DNA of 64,000 bases from Sphingobacterium sp. R2 (GTDB lineage: Bacteria > Bacteroidota > Bacteroidia > Sphingobacteriales > Sphingobacteriaceae): the NCBI RefSeq assembly GCF_040760075.1, contig NZ_CP142884.1:558001-622000 (forward strand), read 5' to 3'. Made by a program: the position numbers and the translations under genes. This document shows positions 27,370 through 37,613 of the stretch, in pieces. The notes below the pieces were generated by a model that saw only the letters and a list, made by a program, of their open reading frames with translations, made no database searches and was not told the origin of the DNA. How positions within the stretch are numbered: position 1 is the stretch's first letter; every line of letters begins with the position of its first letter.

Positions 27370-28935
27370 TTAATAATTATTTACTGTTGGAATCAACGCC
27401 CAGTGGTAAGGCTCAATATTTTCTACAGTTCCCTTTCCTAACCCGGCAAATTCAACTTTAATTTTAAATGACCGGATTTTATCGCTCTCGATCACTACAG
27501 GTCCGACTAGTCCTCCCCAACCATTATACTTGGTTCCAGCTACGGTATTTGTCGCGCGATCATAGTTCCACGGCGTCGACGGTTCCACATTTAAAGACTT
27601 TGCCACTAACTTATCGTCTACGTAGATATTCACAAATGGATGGTTTTTGGCCAAAAATCCCATATACAGATTATATTCTCCTGGTGGAACTTCCACGACT
27701 TTATAACCTGTTGAACCATCTGGCTTCCGCGCTAACATAATCGGAGTAAAATTGATTGATGCAGGCTTATTGTCGGCTATATCTCCCCGTATGAGAAGGG
27801 TTCGGTAGGTAAGCTCGATCCCCAATGTAGGAAAACTTACCTTATCCCTGTCTTTTGGTTCTATAGCGGTCACATTGGCGAGGCCAAACAGGTTTGCCTT
27901 TTCATTTTCAGGTACATATTCATAATAATGAAACAACTGCTTTATCATTTGAATATGGACATTATTGGGAATTTTTAATTTGGTTACGTTAAAGATTCTA
28001 CCGTTACTCATGCGTTTATATTGCGGATCTACCAGTTGTATACCTGGCTTCCATAAGCGATTAAAGGCGGACGTCAGATCCTTTGTGCCATAGTCAGTTA
28101 TAATTTCATTATAAAAAATAGCCTCTTTGATCCATGTATAGGCGATTAAGGAGTCTTCTCTCAAAAATTTCTTTCCAAATTGATTATAGAGACGCTGTAA
28201 ATCATCAAAACAATTTTTAATAACCTGATTAGCAGGAAGGAACATCGTAACATTTGCAAACTCAGAGCGGATGTTCGCCTTTTCAAATATTGGATTTGTA
28301 ATGGTAAATACGGAGTCGTACAACGTGTTCCCAGTTGGATCTACCCCTATGGGAACACTATTTGACAAATCAAAAATCGTATCATTCATGGCGAGAACGC
28401 TATCTCGAATGATCGAATAGTCATTCCCCAGACCACGGAGATAATCATAAATGCTAACGTCCGGCTTCAGCAACAGATCAATTTCATGCACCACCCCGTT
28501 TTTACAAAATTGATTGGCCTTAATCAGTTTGGCGTCACCAACATATGCCTGATTATCCTTACGTGAAACCATCAGATACTTCCCATTTAAAGTAATTAAT
28601 TTTAAACCATCTTTAAGTTTTCCACTGTCATATTTGAGGTTATTGATATGATACTTTAAGATCGAGATTTTATCTTCTGTGGATGATTCAAAGGCTGCCA
28701 TCTGATCATTAGGTACCGCCCATATGGTTAATTCTTGATCGCGGGTCAGCTCCTCAGCGATCCCATACTCTTCCAGTTTTGAGACAAATAGGCTGTATTG
28801 TGGTTGAGTTTTAAGATAAGCTAACAAATCTAATTGGGATATGGATCCTTGTTCCTCGTAGTGCTCATTCCAATTCTTTTTACATCCTGTTACTGCAACA
28901 AGCATGAACAGGAGAATTCCTACAACGTTTTTCAT
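27370..28935 (-). CDS. FAS1 (fasciclin) domain lipoprotein with C-terminal beta-sandwich
   Basis: 521 residues from the ATG at 28935 (MKNVVGILL, lipobox VTGC). FAS1-like repeats: YSLFVSKLEEYGIAEELT with LTIWAVPNDQMAAF, and a second one including VTMFLPANQVIKNCF and ending with an INVTKLKIPNN-like element (IFNVTKLKIPNN). The C-terminal part (about 370-521) looks like a beta-sandwich (VVEVPPGEYNLYMGFLAKNHPFVNIYVDDK) that may bind glycan. Exported and likely surface exposed like other SusCD accessory lipoproteins. Sits between FAS1 and SusC genes, with 9- and 22-nt gaps, so it is in the same operon. Confidence 0.82.
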   Translation of the reverse strand: MKNVVGILLFMLVAVTGCKKNWNEHYEEQGSISQLDLLAYLKTQPQYSLFVSKLEEYGIAEELTRDQELTIWAVPNDQMAAFESSTEDKISILKYHINNLKYDSGKLKDGLKLITLNGKYLMVSRKDNQAYVGDAKLIKANQFCKNGVVHEIDLLLKPDVSIYDYLRGLGNDYSIIRDSVLAMNDTIFDLSNSVPIGVDPTGNTLYDSVFTITNPIFEKANIRSEFANVTMFLPANQVIKNCFDDLQRLYNQFGKKFLREDSLIAYTWIKEAIFYNEIITDYGTKDLTSAFNRLWKPGIQLVDPQYKRMSNGRIFNVTKLKIPNNVHIQMIKQLFHYYEYVPENEKANLFGLANVTAIEPKDRDKVSFPTLGIELTYRTLLIRGDIADNKPASINFTPIMLARKPDGSTGYKVVEVPPGEYNLYMGFLAKNHPFVNIYVDDKLVAKSLNVEPSTPWNYDRATNTVAGTKYNGWGGLVGPVVIESDKIRSFKIKVEFAGLGKGTVENIEPYHWALIPTVNNY

Positions 28936-28965
28936 GTGTGTATAATTAGATCTCATTTATTTGGG

Positions 28966-30579
28966 TCAATTAATCGGGTCGAACTGGATGTAATCTAACG
29001 TCAGCAACTTACCATCCAGTGATAGTATGCGGAGGGTATGGTCTGTTGTTTCCCTAAATTCCACGGTTCCTAAATCCTGCGTCATCATTTTGTCGGAGCT
29101 GGTATTGGACATCACCAACCGGGGATACAGCATTTCATTATCCAATACAAAGGCACAAATTCCTGTATTTGAAGCATATTTAGTACTAGGCCACGTCAAT
29201 TTGACTTTGTATTTTCCCTTTACAATAGTGGGGCTTCGCATCTGAATCCATCCCGATTCGCCCAATTCTACACGTAAATGATCGTAATTCAGCGGACCGG
29301 TATACCAAATACCGTCCGCACTCCTGTTGTTCCGATAAATCAATACATTTGACTTGGTCTCTGGTTGCGCCCGCCATGTAATACTCGTCAGCTCGTTGGC
29401 CACAAAGATTTTATTGTATTGCGCTCCAAGGCTCGGGTTTCTGTATTGGGTAACATTGGCGGCTATATCTGGATAGTCGGTAAACTCCCAAATAACCTTG
29501 ACCTGCTCTGGAACGAAAATTGGCATCCAATGGCTAATATCGTGCAATACACCATTTTTGCAGGGGATATTGATTTCATTAAAATGAATAGCACTGCCGA
29601 TACGTTCATCGGTATTAATAACCAAACCTTCTCCTCCTTCGCTAATTTTTATCAATTCGTATTGGGCCATGGTTTCCAAATTCATTTTTGTCGCGCCAGC
29701 AGGGAATTTACCTAAATCGGCAAAAGAGCGCTGCTGCGCCAATAGGTGGTAAGCCATATAACGATTAGCAAGATTGCTCGTCGATTTCAGGTCTGATCCT
29801 GATGCGCCCAGTTTATTCAATAGCGCTGCTAGCGTATGAATGCCTTCTTTCAGGTAAACAGCATCACTTACCGCAAATGCCGTATATTTGAATCGCTGTT
29901 GAATTGGATTTCCATCCGGGTCTGTGCCTGCTGTGTAGACGGTATTTAATCGCTCGTCATATCCGGTTGCGACGGCCAGATCATGAAATATGCTATATTT
30001 TTGATCCTTCAATCGATCCAATATAGTCGCTGTAAGAGGTTCCAAAACATCGTCTACGCTATGGATAATTCCATTAGTTACCTTAATATCGAAAGCATTA
30101 AATCGCGATAGCCCATTCAAATAGATCTGATCCAATCCACCATCTTTGAACTCCACAAAAAGATTATCATCGGTAGCATTTAAATCTGAGATTGCCCCAC
30201 TTTGAAACTGACCGAGGTCAATTGAAACATTTGGAACAAGATGATAACGCACCAAATAGTTAGCATCGTCTTTTGTCATCTGATCAACCGAAGTCAGATT
30301 CACTTTTTTAAGATATCGTTCGACACCATCGTTGACTGGCGCAAAGAGCGTGTATATGGTATTAATATTCAATGTATTGTACAAGTCTGCTTTCTCGAGG
30401 ATTTTGACCCATAGATCATATTTTTCGGGCTGATTTTTAAGGTATGCAGCCATGGGTAAATCTTCATACGCTGAATAGGTATTATTTTCGAAATCATCTT
30501 TACAGGAGGAGAGTAGGATTGAAAATAATCCAATAAAAAGCAGCACAAGGTTAGAAAGAGGAATAAGATTCTTTTTCAT
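28966..30579 (-). CDS. FAS1 (fasciclin) domain lipoprotein with C-terminal beta-sandwich
   Basis: 537 residues, lipobox LLSSC (Cys26). Two FAS1 domains are visible: LWVKILEKADLYNTLN with YTLFAPVNDGVERYL and ANYLVRYHLVPN, then a second ending in IPCKNGVLHDISHWMPIF, the usual FAS1 closing element. The C-terminal part (about 400-537) ends KLLTLDYIQFDPIN, similar in feel to the C-terminal domain of Bacteroides FAS1 lipoproteins (DUF5108). Possible SusE/F-like glycan binder. Between SusD (30587) and a second FAS1 gene, with tiny gaps. Confidence 0.85.
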   Translation of the reverse strand: MKKNLIPLSNLVLLFIGLFSILLSSCKDDFENNTYSAYEDLPMAAYLKNQPEKYDLWVKILEKADLYNTLNINTIYTLFAPVNDGVERYLKKVNLTSVDQMTKDDANYLVRYHLVPNVSIDLGQFQSGAISDLNATDDNLFVEFKDGGLDQIYLNGLSRFNAFDIKVTNGIIHSVDDVLEPLTATILDRLKDQKYSIFHDLAVATGYDERLNTVYTAGTDPDGNPIQQRFKYTAFAVSDAVYLKEGIHTLAALLNKLGASGSDLKSTSNLANRYMAYHLLAQQRSFADLGKFPAGATKMNLETMAQYELIKISEGGEGLVINTDERIGSAIHFNEINIPCKNGVLHDISHWMPIFVPEQVKVIWEFTDYPDIAANVTQYRNPSLGAQYNKIFVANELTSITWRAQPETKSNVLIYRNNRSADGIWYTGPLNYDHLRVELGESGWIQMRSPTIVKGKYKVKLTWPSTKYASNTGICAFVLDNEMLYPRLVMSNTSSDKMMTQDLGTVEFRETTDHTLRILSLDGKLLTLDYIQFDPIN

Positions 30580-30586
30580 TTTTGCA

Positions 30587-32056
30587 TTAATTTAGGTTTT
30601 CATAATACGGGTTCTGCACAAGCAATTTATTATACTTCAATTCATCGGCATGTATTGGCAAATAGTGCGCATTCTCATTGAGCAATAGGGATCTAATCAC
30701 AGGTGTTGAGGCTCCTGATACGCCGAGTAATACTTGTTCGATCAAATATTCTTTATATTTATATTGATCTCGTTGCGCCACACGTAATAGATCAAACCAA
30801 CGTTTTCCTTCTCCCACAAACTCCCGTGCACGCTCATCCATTAATGCTTTCAATATATCCAACTCGGTACTCCCTGCTTCGAGCGGGCGGGAAATTGAGG
30901 CCCTTGACCGAATCGTAGTGATCAATTCTACCGCTTGTGGGTAGTAACTTTCTCCTTTCATAATCAATGCTTCGGCCTTCATCAGGTAAATATCCGCCAT
31001 CCGATAAATGATCCAATTTTGATCACTATAGGGTCTAGGAATCGTTGTATTTCCTTCTGCCCCTAAATATTTCCAAAGCTTGTAGGCAACCGTTTCGTAG
31101 GATGCCCCTGCGCCGCGGATATCTTCGGCATTTTCTGTAAATAGCGACACACAATAGTTGGATATGATCCAATTATAGTTGGAGCCAAATATTTCCATCA
31201 ATTTATTTGTTTGATTCTTGGTATAATCAAATTGGATTTCAAAAATCCCCTCGTTGGAATTTCCGGGATTAAAAATACTGAACCAATTATTCTTATTATT
31301 GACTGTTCCCTGCAAGAGCCCGTACTTTCCTGACTGCAATATGGTATTACAGGCGATTATCGCCTCATCATATTTTCCCAGCCAGAGGTAGACATCGGCC
31401 AACAGCGCTTGTATAGCCCATTTTGTGGAACGCCCTTTGGTTTCCCAAACCGTTGGCCAGATCTCCTTACCGTTGTTTGACGCAACCGTCAGATCCTGCA
31501 CAATCTGATCAAAGAGCTGAGCTTTGGACGATTTTGACAATTCGTATGCTTGCTGATCGTCCATATAGGGTTCTAGGATCAATGGTGCCTCGCCAAAACT
31601 CCTAACGATGTAGAAATAACTGAGTGCTCGCAAAAAATAAGCCTCCGATAAAAAAGATGCCATAGTCGCTTGATTAAACGCTGGATCTTTTTCAACAACA
31701 GCAGGGGCATACTTTATCACCATATTGGCATAATTGATAATCTGATAAAATTCACCCCATTTTGCATAATTGTTTGTCGGCAAAAGCGAGAAGCTTTTTA
31801 ACCTTAAAAGATCGACATCAACATACCCGCTTAAGCTCAGTGTATTTCCCCGCCCTTCGCCCCATACTAACATTGTTTTAACAGCACCTTGTAATTTTAC
31901 ATAGGCCGCACCTAATACAGCTTCCACTTCAGCTTTATTGGTCCAGTAAGCATCACTGACCTGTTCATTCTGTGGTTTGAGATCAAGCCATTTCTGACAA
32001 GATGCCGCTGGCAACAATAGACACAGCATCATTAATTTATAGCATATTTTCATCAC
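30587..32056 (-). CDS. SusD/RagB-family lipoprotein (pair 2)
   Basis: 489 residues. Lipobox PAASC followed by QKWLDLKPQNE, the standard SusD mature N-terminus; SusD TPR-like helices (NYANMVIKYAP, EAYFLRALSYFYIVRSFGEAPLI) and the C-terminal SusD domain (ERAREFVGEGKRWFDLLR-type element: DERAREFVGEGKRWFDLLR). Partner of the SusC 8 nt upstream. Confidence 0.95.
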   Translation of the reverse strand: MMKICYKLMMLCLLLPAASCQKWLDLKPQNEQVSDAYWTNKAEVEAVLGAAYVKLQGAVKTMLVWGEGRGNTLSLSGYVDVDLLRLKSFSLLPTNNYAKWGEFYQIINYANMVIKYAPAVVEKDPAFNQATMASFLSEAYFLRALSYFYIVRSFGEAPLILEPYMDDQQAYELSKSSKAQLFDQIVQDLTVASNNGKEIWPTVWETKGRSTKWAIQALLADVYLWLGKYDEAIIACNTILQSGKYGLLQGTVNNKNNWFSIFNPGNSNEGIFEIQFDYTKNQTNKLMEIFGSNYNWIISNYCVSLFTENAEDIRGAGASYETVAYKLWKYLGAEGNTTIPRPYSDQNWIIYRMADIYLMKAEALIMKGESYYPQAVELITTIRSRASISRPLEAGSTELDILKALMDERAREFVGEGKRWFDLLRVAQRDQYKYKEYLIEQVLLGVSGASTPVIRSLLLNENAHYLPIHADELKYNKLLVQNPYYENLN

Positions 32057-32064
32057 TTCCTTTT

Positions 32065-35000
32065 TTAAAAGTTTACATTTACCCCCAAGGCAAAGCGTCT
32101 TGGACGTGGCGTACTTGCATTATCTTGGCTCAGCATATAAATATTACTTGAGAGGGAGACTTCTGGATCTTGACCAGAATAATCAGTCCACGTAAAGACA
32201 TCCTGAACCGTTGTAAATATTTCACAGCGGGTCAATCCCCATCTTTCGATTACTTTTTTAGGAAGTGCATATTTGAGAGAGATCATTTTTAACCTAACAA
32301 AAGATGCATCCTCCACAAAGCGGTCTGACCCTAAGTAATTGTAACCTTCACCATATAGCGCCCGTGGTATATCTGTAACATCTCCCTCTTGGCGCCACCT
32401 TCCAAGTACAGCGGTACTTTGGTTCGCTGTACCATACATATTCTCCGTATTGATCCGTACCTGATTGACTACTTTTTGACCAAATCTACCGTGCAAAAAA
32501 GTACTTAGCGCAAAAGCTTTGTAACGCAGATTTATCCCGCCCCCCATTGTAAATAAGGGCATTGCATTTCCTAAATAAACAATGTCATATTGATTAATCA
32601 CACCATTCCCGTCGATATCCTGATATTTGGCATCGCCGGCAAATACCCGCCTGTTGCCATTTACCATATAGACAGGTTGCCCCTGTAGGTCGTACATTAC
32701 TTTTCCGTCCAGGTCTTTGGCATAGGTATCTTGTTCGTTCTGATATACACCGAGATAATGGTAGCCGTAAAATGAGCCTACTGGATTGCCTTCGATAATT
32801 TTATGCGCATATTTGCCATTACCGAAGTTGTAGTTCTCAAATTGCATGTTATCGGGAAGTACAATAACTTCATTTCTATTACGTGACACATTCAGATTAA
32901 CAGAGAGACCAAAATCCTTGGAGCGGATTGCCTCAGCATTGAAAATCAATTCCCAGCCTTTATTGGCTAATTTGCCAGAATTGTAGTACCGCATTTTACC
33001 AAAACCAGTGGATGAAGGTAATGTCACGTCCTTTTGTAGGAGGTCTGTGGTCACCCGATTATATAACTCACCCGTAAATTGAAGTCTATTTTTAAAGAAA
33101 GAGAGATCGACACCAAAATCAGTTTGGGTTATCGTCTCCCATTTAAGATTATCCAATTGAATGGATACTGGTCCCACAGCAGTCATATCAATATAACCTG
33201 GCGTGAGCGGCTGAAACGTGCCCAAATAGGTGAAAGCGCCCGAAGGGGCATTTCCACTTTTACCCCAGCTAAAGCGAAGTTTCGCCGTACTAATAAGGTC
33301 TAATTTTTTAATAAATTCTTCGTCACCGAGATGCCAGGCAGCGCCAATTGAAGGAAACCCTTTCCAGCGATGTTGTGCCGAGAGACTGGAGTTGGCCTCC
33401 CAACGGTATGTACCACTGACGATATAACGATCCTTATATGCGTAATGCAAACTGGAAATCGCACCGATATTCCGTGTTTTAGAATTTCCCGACCCCATAT
33501 TCACGACGGCGCCGCCGGCGGTTGGATCACTTAAAGATGATGATGCGTTGCCTGATGTCTCACTGGCATAGCTAAACTTTCGTGCTTCATTTGTCTGCAA
33601 TAAGCCCGTAGCAACAATGCTATGCTCTTTAATCTTTTTATTGAATATAAATTTATTCTCGGTGTTTAGGTATAACTCATCTGACAGCATATCCGATCCC
33701 CTATTGAAGAACGGGTCGGTCCAGATAACTCCGGTAACAGCCTGCGGCAGATATTTTCGATTTTTCGTTGACCTGGTATCAAATCCAACTGTACCAATAT
33801 ATTGAAGCGCTGGAATAATAGTATAGATCCCTCGAAAGACGACCCTTGCCTGCTCGCCGACAGTAATATTGATTGATTCATTCACCATCGCTACTGGATT
33901 GAACATTTGGTTCTCGCCAAATGAACCCTGAAAGTTAATCCGTGGTGTAAAATATTGATCTGTATATTGGCCATCCTCCCCGATGACATAAGGACTCATA
34001 TTGGGCATTTTGGTCATGGCCATACCTCTTGGTGTACTGATATCTTCACCCGTCCAAAAATTCTTCCGATCACTAATTGAATAGGACATATCGGCATTAA
34101 CATTAAACTTGTTAGAGAATTTATAATTGAGACTCAACAGTGAATTATAGCGATTCAGTTTGGTTCCTTTTGTCGTTCCCACATCATTTAAAAAACCTAG
34201 CGACAGCCTGTAGGTGGCTTTATCTCCTCCGCCACTAATCGAAAGAGAATTATCTTCGAAATGTCCCACTTGGGTCACTTGTTCAAGCCAGTTGGTATTT
34301 TGATTATACTCATTAAAATAGACCCATGATGGATCATATTTAATTTCGTTCGTATTATAGAGTAAATTGAGGTATGGTAATGCGGAAGTATAGCCCAGAT
34401 CATTCACTGAATTCCAAATGGCATCCTGTACCAGTGCGACGTATTGTCCTCCATTTAACATGGGGATTGTTTCTGCTTCGCGCTTAACATCCAATTTGCT
34501 GGACAATGCAAATTGGGTTTTACCCTTACGTCCTTTTTTCGTGGTGAAGAGTAAAACGCCGTTTGCGCCTTTAGAGCCCCAAATCGCTGTAGCCGCGGCG
34601 TCTTTTAACACTTCGATGGATTCGATATCGTTAGGAGATATATTCACTAGGCCGCCAAAATCTTCGTCGTTAGCGGTGGAAAAATTAAAGTCGCTACCTA
34701 TGGAGGTAGGATAAGGAACACCATCAACAACGATTAAGGGTTCTGAATTACCATTCAACGAGGATGTCCCTCTAATCCGGATAGCGCTTCTTGCACCGGG
34801 GTCTGCGCTAGACACGATATCCACATTCGCCAGCCGACCTTGTAGCCCACTTTCAATAGAAGCAAAAGGCAGTGCTTCCAACTCTTTCATGTCAAAGCGT
34901 TCTGTCGCCGAAACCTGATTGCGGTAGTTAATTCCCATGCTATTCTTTGTATTGGCCTTCTCTCCTGTAACGACAACCTCGTCAATCATACGATCGTCTT

Positions 35001-35304
35001 TAACGAGCTTGATGATTACAGTGCTCTGCCCGTTAAATGGAATTTTTGTGGTCTTATAACCTATACAGGCAGCGACAATAGTTAGGCCTTCACCGGCGGG
35101 AACTCCAATGGTGAATTGACCTAAATTGTCTGTTGAAGCGCCCATCAAACTCCGATTATCTTTGTTTTCGATATAGACGGAAGCCGCTGCCAAAGGCGCG
35201 TTTGGTCCGCTTTGGACAGTACCGGTCAAGACTTTTGCACGCTGCCCATAAGCAGGCAGTACAAAAGCAATCCAGGTAATGATTAAAAATATATTTAGCT
35301 TCAT
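32065..35304 (-). CDS. SusC/RagA-family TonB-linked receptor (pair 2)
   Basis: 1079 residues from the ATG at 35304 (MKLNIFLIIT, signal peptide ending AYG). CarboxypepD_reg-like domain (VLTGTVQSGPNAPLAAASV), plug with IRGTSSLNGNSEPLIVVDGV and VLKDAAATAIWGSKGANGVL, then the barrel ending RPRRFALGVNVNF. The canonical VVVTGEKAN plug start is present. Imports oligosaccharides across the outer membrane with SusD at 30587-32056. Confidence 0.95.
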   Translation of the reverse strand: MKLNIFLIITWIAFVLPAYGQRAKVLTGTVQSGPNAPLAAASVYIENKDNRSLMGASTDNLGQFTIGVPAGEGLTIVAACIGYKTTKIPFNGQSTVIIKLVKDDRMIDEVVVTGEKANTKNSMGINYRNQVSATERFDMKELEALPFASIESGLQGRLANVDIVSSADPGARSAIRIRGTSSLNGNSEPLIVVDGVPYPTSIGSDFNFSTANDEDFGGLVNISPNDIESIEVLKDAAATAIWGSKGANGVLLFTTKKGRKGKTQFALSSKLDVKREAETIPMLNGGQYVALVQDAIWNSVNDLGYTSALPYLNLLYNTNEIKYDPSWVYFNEYNQNTNWLEQVTQVGHFEDNSLSISGGGDKATYRLSLGFLNDVGTTKGTKLNRYNSLLSLNYKFSNKFNVNADMSYSISDRKNFWTGEDISTPRGMAMTKMPNMSPYVIGEDGQYTDQYFTPRINFQGSFGENQMFNPVAMVNESINITVGEQARVVFRGIYTIIPALQYIGTVGFDTRSTKNRKYLPQAVTGVIWTDPFFNRGSDMLSDELYLNTENKFIFNKKIKEHSIVATGLLQTNEARKFSYASETSGNASSSLSDPTAGGAVVNMGSGNSKTRNIGAISSLHYAYKDRYIVSGTYRWEANSSLSAQHRWKGFPSIGAAWHLGDEEFIKKLDLISTAKLRFSWGKSGNAPSGAFTYLGTFQPLTPGYIDMTAVGPVSIQLDNLKWETITQTDFGVDLSFFKNRLQFTGELYNRVTTDLLQKDVTLPSSTGFGKMRYYNSGKLANKGWELIFNAEAIRSKDFGLSVNLNVSRNRNEVIVLPDNMQFENYNFGNGKYAHKIIEGNPVGSFYGYHYLGVYQNEQDTYAKDLDGKVMYDLQGQPVYMVNGNRRVFAGDAKYQDIDGNGVINQYDIVYLGNAMPLFTMGGGINLRYKAFALSTFLHGRFGQKVVNQVRINTENMYGTANQSTAVLGRWRQEGDVTDIPRALYGEGYNYLGSDRFVEDASFVRLKMISLKYALPKKVIERWGLTRCEIFTTVQDVFTWTDYSGQDPEVSLSSNIYMLSQDNASTPRPRRFALGVNVNF

Positions 35305-35348
35305 GAATTTTAGTTTATGGTAATGAATCAACGCGAATGAAACCATGC

Positions 35349-37547
35349 CTATGGCTTTAAAAGTTTGTTGATATGATAGACAGCTCCATCATTAAATACT
35401 TGTGGCAGATAGTCTACGATTGAAATGGGCGTCCCATCTGAATCTTCCAAACTCAGTCCCGTCCCGTAATCCATTAGGGTAATTTGCCGATAAAGGTTAT
35501 ACCCTGTTCTTCGTGTGGTATTCCAGGTTCCCTGAACACCGAAACCGGGGAAAGGATAATCGCCAATAGAATTGTCGGATACGGAAACAAAATAAGATTT
35601 AAGATATTCTCCCAAGGCTGTCTTCTCTGTTGGAATCAGGCCCGCAGCTAGGCCCGACAAAACTGTGGCATTATCCGGGGCGAACAAAATAAAACGATTG
35701 CCAAAAAGAAAGGACAGCGAGCTGCCTGCATCTATCATCCCTGCTCTAGCCAATAACTTCGAAAATTCGGCATATTTATTTAGCGGATTGCTACTTGTTT
35801 CAGCGCCAATCAGTGTAAACTTAATAGTCCGCGTTTCACCCAGTAGCGTTTGCGCTACTTCATAACTTTTCCCATTATACCAATTGCCTGCAAGTGGCAA
35901 CACAGACACTGGCTCGTTGCTATTGTATGTCGCTGTTGAATATAAGTTGCCATTTTTCGTGAAGATATAGTTGTATGGATTCCGGGTGCGGTAAACTTTG
36001 GCAGCAGATAAACTTGTGATATCATCATATACAATATGGTCCGAAACAAAAAGTTCCTGTTGCCGTTGCGACATGGCTACTTTAACACCGTCGTTATTTT
36101 GAATTTGGACTTCTTCGTCTCCAAATACAAAGGGGTTACCTTCGTTCCAGAAGATATAACTATCGCCATAAAGTGTACTGAGAATTTCTTCATCGGATGG
36201 AATCAACAGTGTGTAACGTATATCCCTACTCGCTAACGTTTTGTACATACCCGAGTTATGGAGCATGTACATGAAAATTTTGAATTTTGGATTGACTAAC
36301 ACGGGGCCAGTCACACTATTAAAAGCTTCCGGAATTAACACTTTATTTAACCCATAGAATGTTCCATTAGAGGCAATCGCTTTATCTCCTACATCCGACT
36401 GAGTATTGAAAACAATAGGAATTCCATCGACTGTTTTGATATCGGGATTCTTACCGATCTCAGCAGGAAAGACTATATTTCCAGCGTATACGTGGTTACG
36501 TAGCATCATTGCCAAAGGCAACATATCGACCTCCTTCATCGACGGATAATATGATTTAAAATATTGATTAAAGAAAGTCGACAATGCTCGGTTATTGGGC
36601 GCAAATACATTAAACGCTTTATAGGAAAGATCGCCAAGATTGGCATAGTCTGGAGTACCTGACTCACCATTATAGGACCATTCCGAAGCAATCGCAGGTA
36701 AAGCACCATGGTGAACTAAAAATAAGGACTCTCCTGCAGCTGCATAATTCATACTCGCCTGTTCGTCATACGTGTACGTTCGAAAACGGTCGTAAACAGC
36801 CAAGAAATCCTTGTAGGCTGTACTATGATCCAATCGTTCATAAACAGTAGGTAAGGGCGCAATTACCTGATCGATCACATACACATAACCATTATCTGCA
36901 GGAATATCATATTCCGTAATTCCTGCATTCGAGACATTAAAACCAGTTGTCCCTGACCAGCTATCTGCTCCAAAAAAATATTCATAATTCTGCTTTGCAT
37001 CAATTCCTTTAGTTTGAAAATGGGTCGCAGAAAGAACTGGAACAAACCTATCTTTGTGATATACTTTTTTGACAATTCCATCGGTTATATCCACTTCTTC
37101 GCTGATGGAATCTTGACTTCTGCTGCGGTGTTTGTAATACAGTCCTGCAAAAGCTGGTTGCAGATTTTGACTCCCCTGCGGTTGATAATCCATCAGTCTA
37201 TTTTTATCGTACGAATAATAGATCAGATGGTAACCGATTATTTTTTTTAGTTCATGGATTGGGATTTGCTCTATCGAGGTCAGATTTCTGTCCTTCAAAT
37301 AGCTTAAGAACACGGGGTCGCTGGGAGCAAAGACAGATACAATTGTTTTGCCATTCAATATTTCTTTAAAACCTGCACGTTCAACCCCTTTTAAAAAAAT
37401 AGTAAATTCTTTGCGATTGTCCAAAACCTCCCACACATTTCCTTTCAGCCAATCTGGTCTCTCATAGTGCGATACAAGTTCCTTTTTGGAGCAGGAATAT
37501 GTACAGGCTAAAAAGACACTAATAACATAGATGAATAGTCTTTTCAT
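35349..37547 (-). CDS. Multi-FAS1 lipoprotein
   Basis: 732 residues from the ATG at 37547 (MKRLFIYVI; lipobox TYSC). About four FAS1-like domains can be traced: FTIFLKGVERAGFKEIL with VSVFAPSDPVFLSYL; a second with FNVFAPNNRALSTFF; a third with YTLLIPSDEEILSTL; a fourth with FILFAPDNATVLSGL, the last closing with FNDGAVYHINKLLKP. Known FAS1 domains mediate protein or glycan adhesion. The gene is first in the FAS1-SusC-SusD-FAS1-FAS1-SusC-SusD block and immediately precedes the SusC gene (44 nt). Confidence 0.85.
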   Translation of the reverse strand: MKRLFIYVISVFLACTYSCSKKELVSHYERPDWLKGNVWEVLDNRKEFTIFLKGVERAGFKEILNGKTIVSVFAPSDPVFLSYLKDRNLTSIEQIPIHELKKIIGYHLIYYSYDKNRLMDYQPQGSQNLQPAFAGLYYKHRSRSQDSISEEVDITDGIVKKVYHKDRFVPVLSATHFQTKGIDAKQNYEYFFGADSWSGTTGFNVSNAGITEYDIPADNGYVYVIDQVIAPLPTVYERLDHSTAYKDFLAVYDRFRTYTYDEQASMNYAAAGESLFLVHHGALPAIASEWSYNGESGTPDYANLGDLSYKAFNVFAPNNRALSTFFNQYFKSYYPSMKEVDMLPLAMMLRNHVYAGNIVFPAEIGKNPDIKTVDGIPIVFNTQSDVGDKAIASNGTFYGLNKVLIPEAFNSVTGPVLVNPKFKIFMYMLHNSGMYKTLASRDIRYTLLIPSDEEILSTLYGDSYIFWNEGNPFVFGDEEVQIQNNDGVKVAMSQRQQELFVSDHIVYDDITSLSAAKVYRTRNPYNYIFTKNGNLYSTATYNSNEPVSVLPLAGNWYNGKSYEVAQTLLGETRTIKFTLIGAETSSNPLNKYAEFSKLLARAGMIDAGSSLSFLFGNRFILFAPDNATVLSGLAAGLIPTEKTALGEYLKSYFVSVSDNSIGDYPFPGFGVQGTWNTTRRTGYNLYRQITLMDYGTGLSLEDSDGTPISIVDYLPQVFNDGAVYHINKLLKP

Positions 37548-37613
37548 AAAAATTAAATGTGCCAATTTGTTAATACTGGCATTGGTTTATAATTGGAGTT
37601 TGATGATCGGGAA

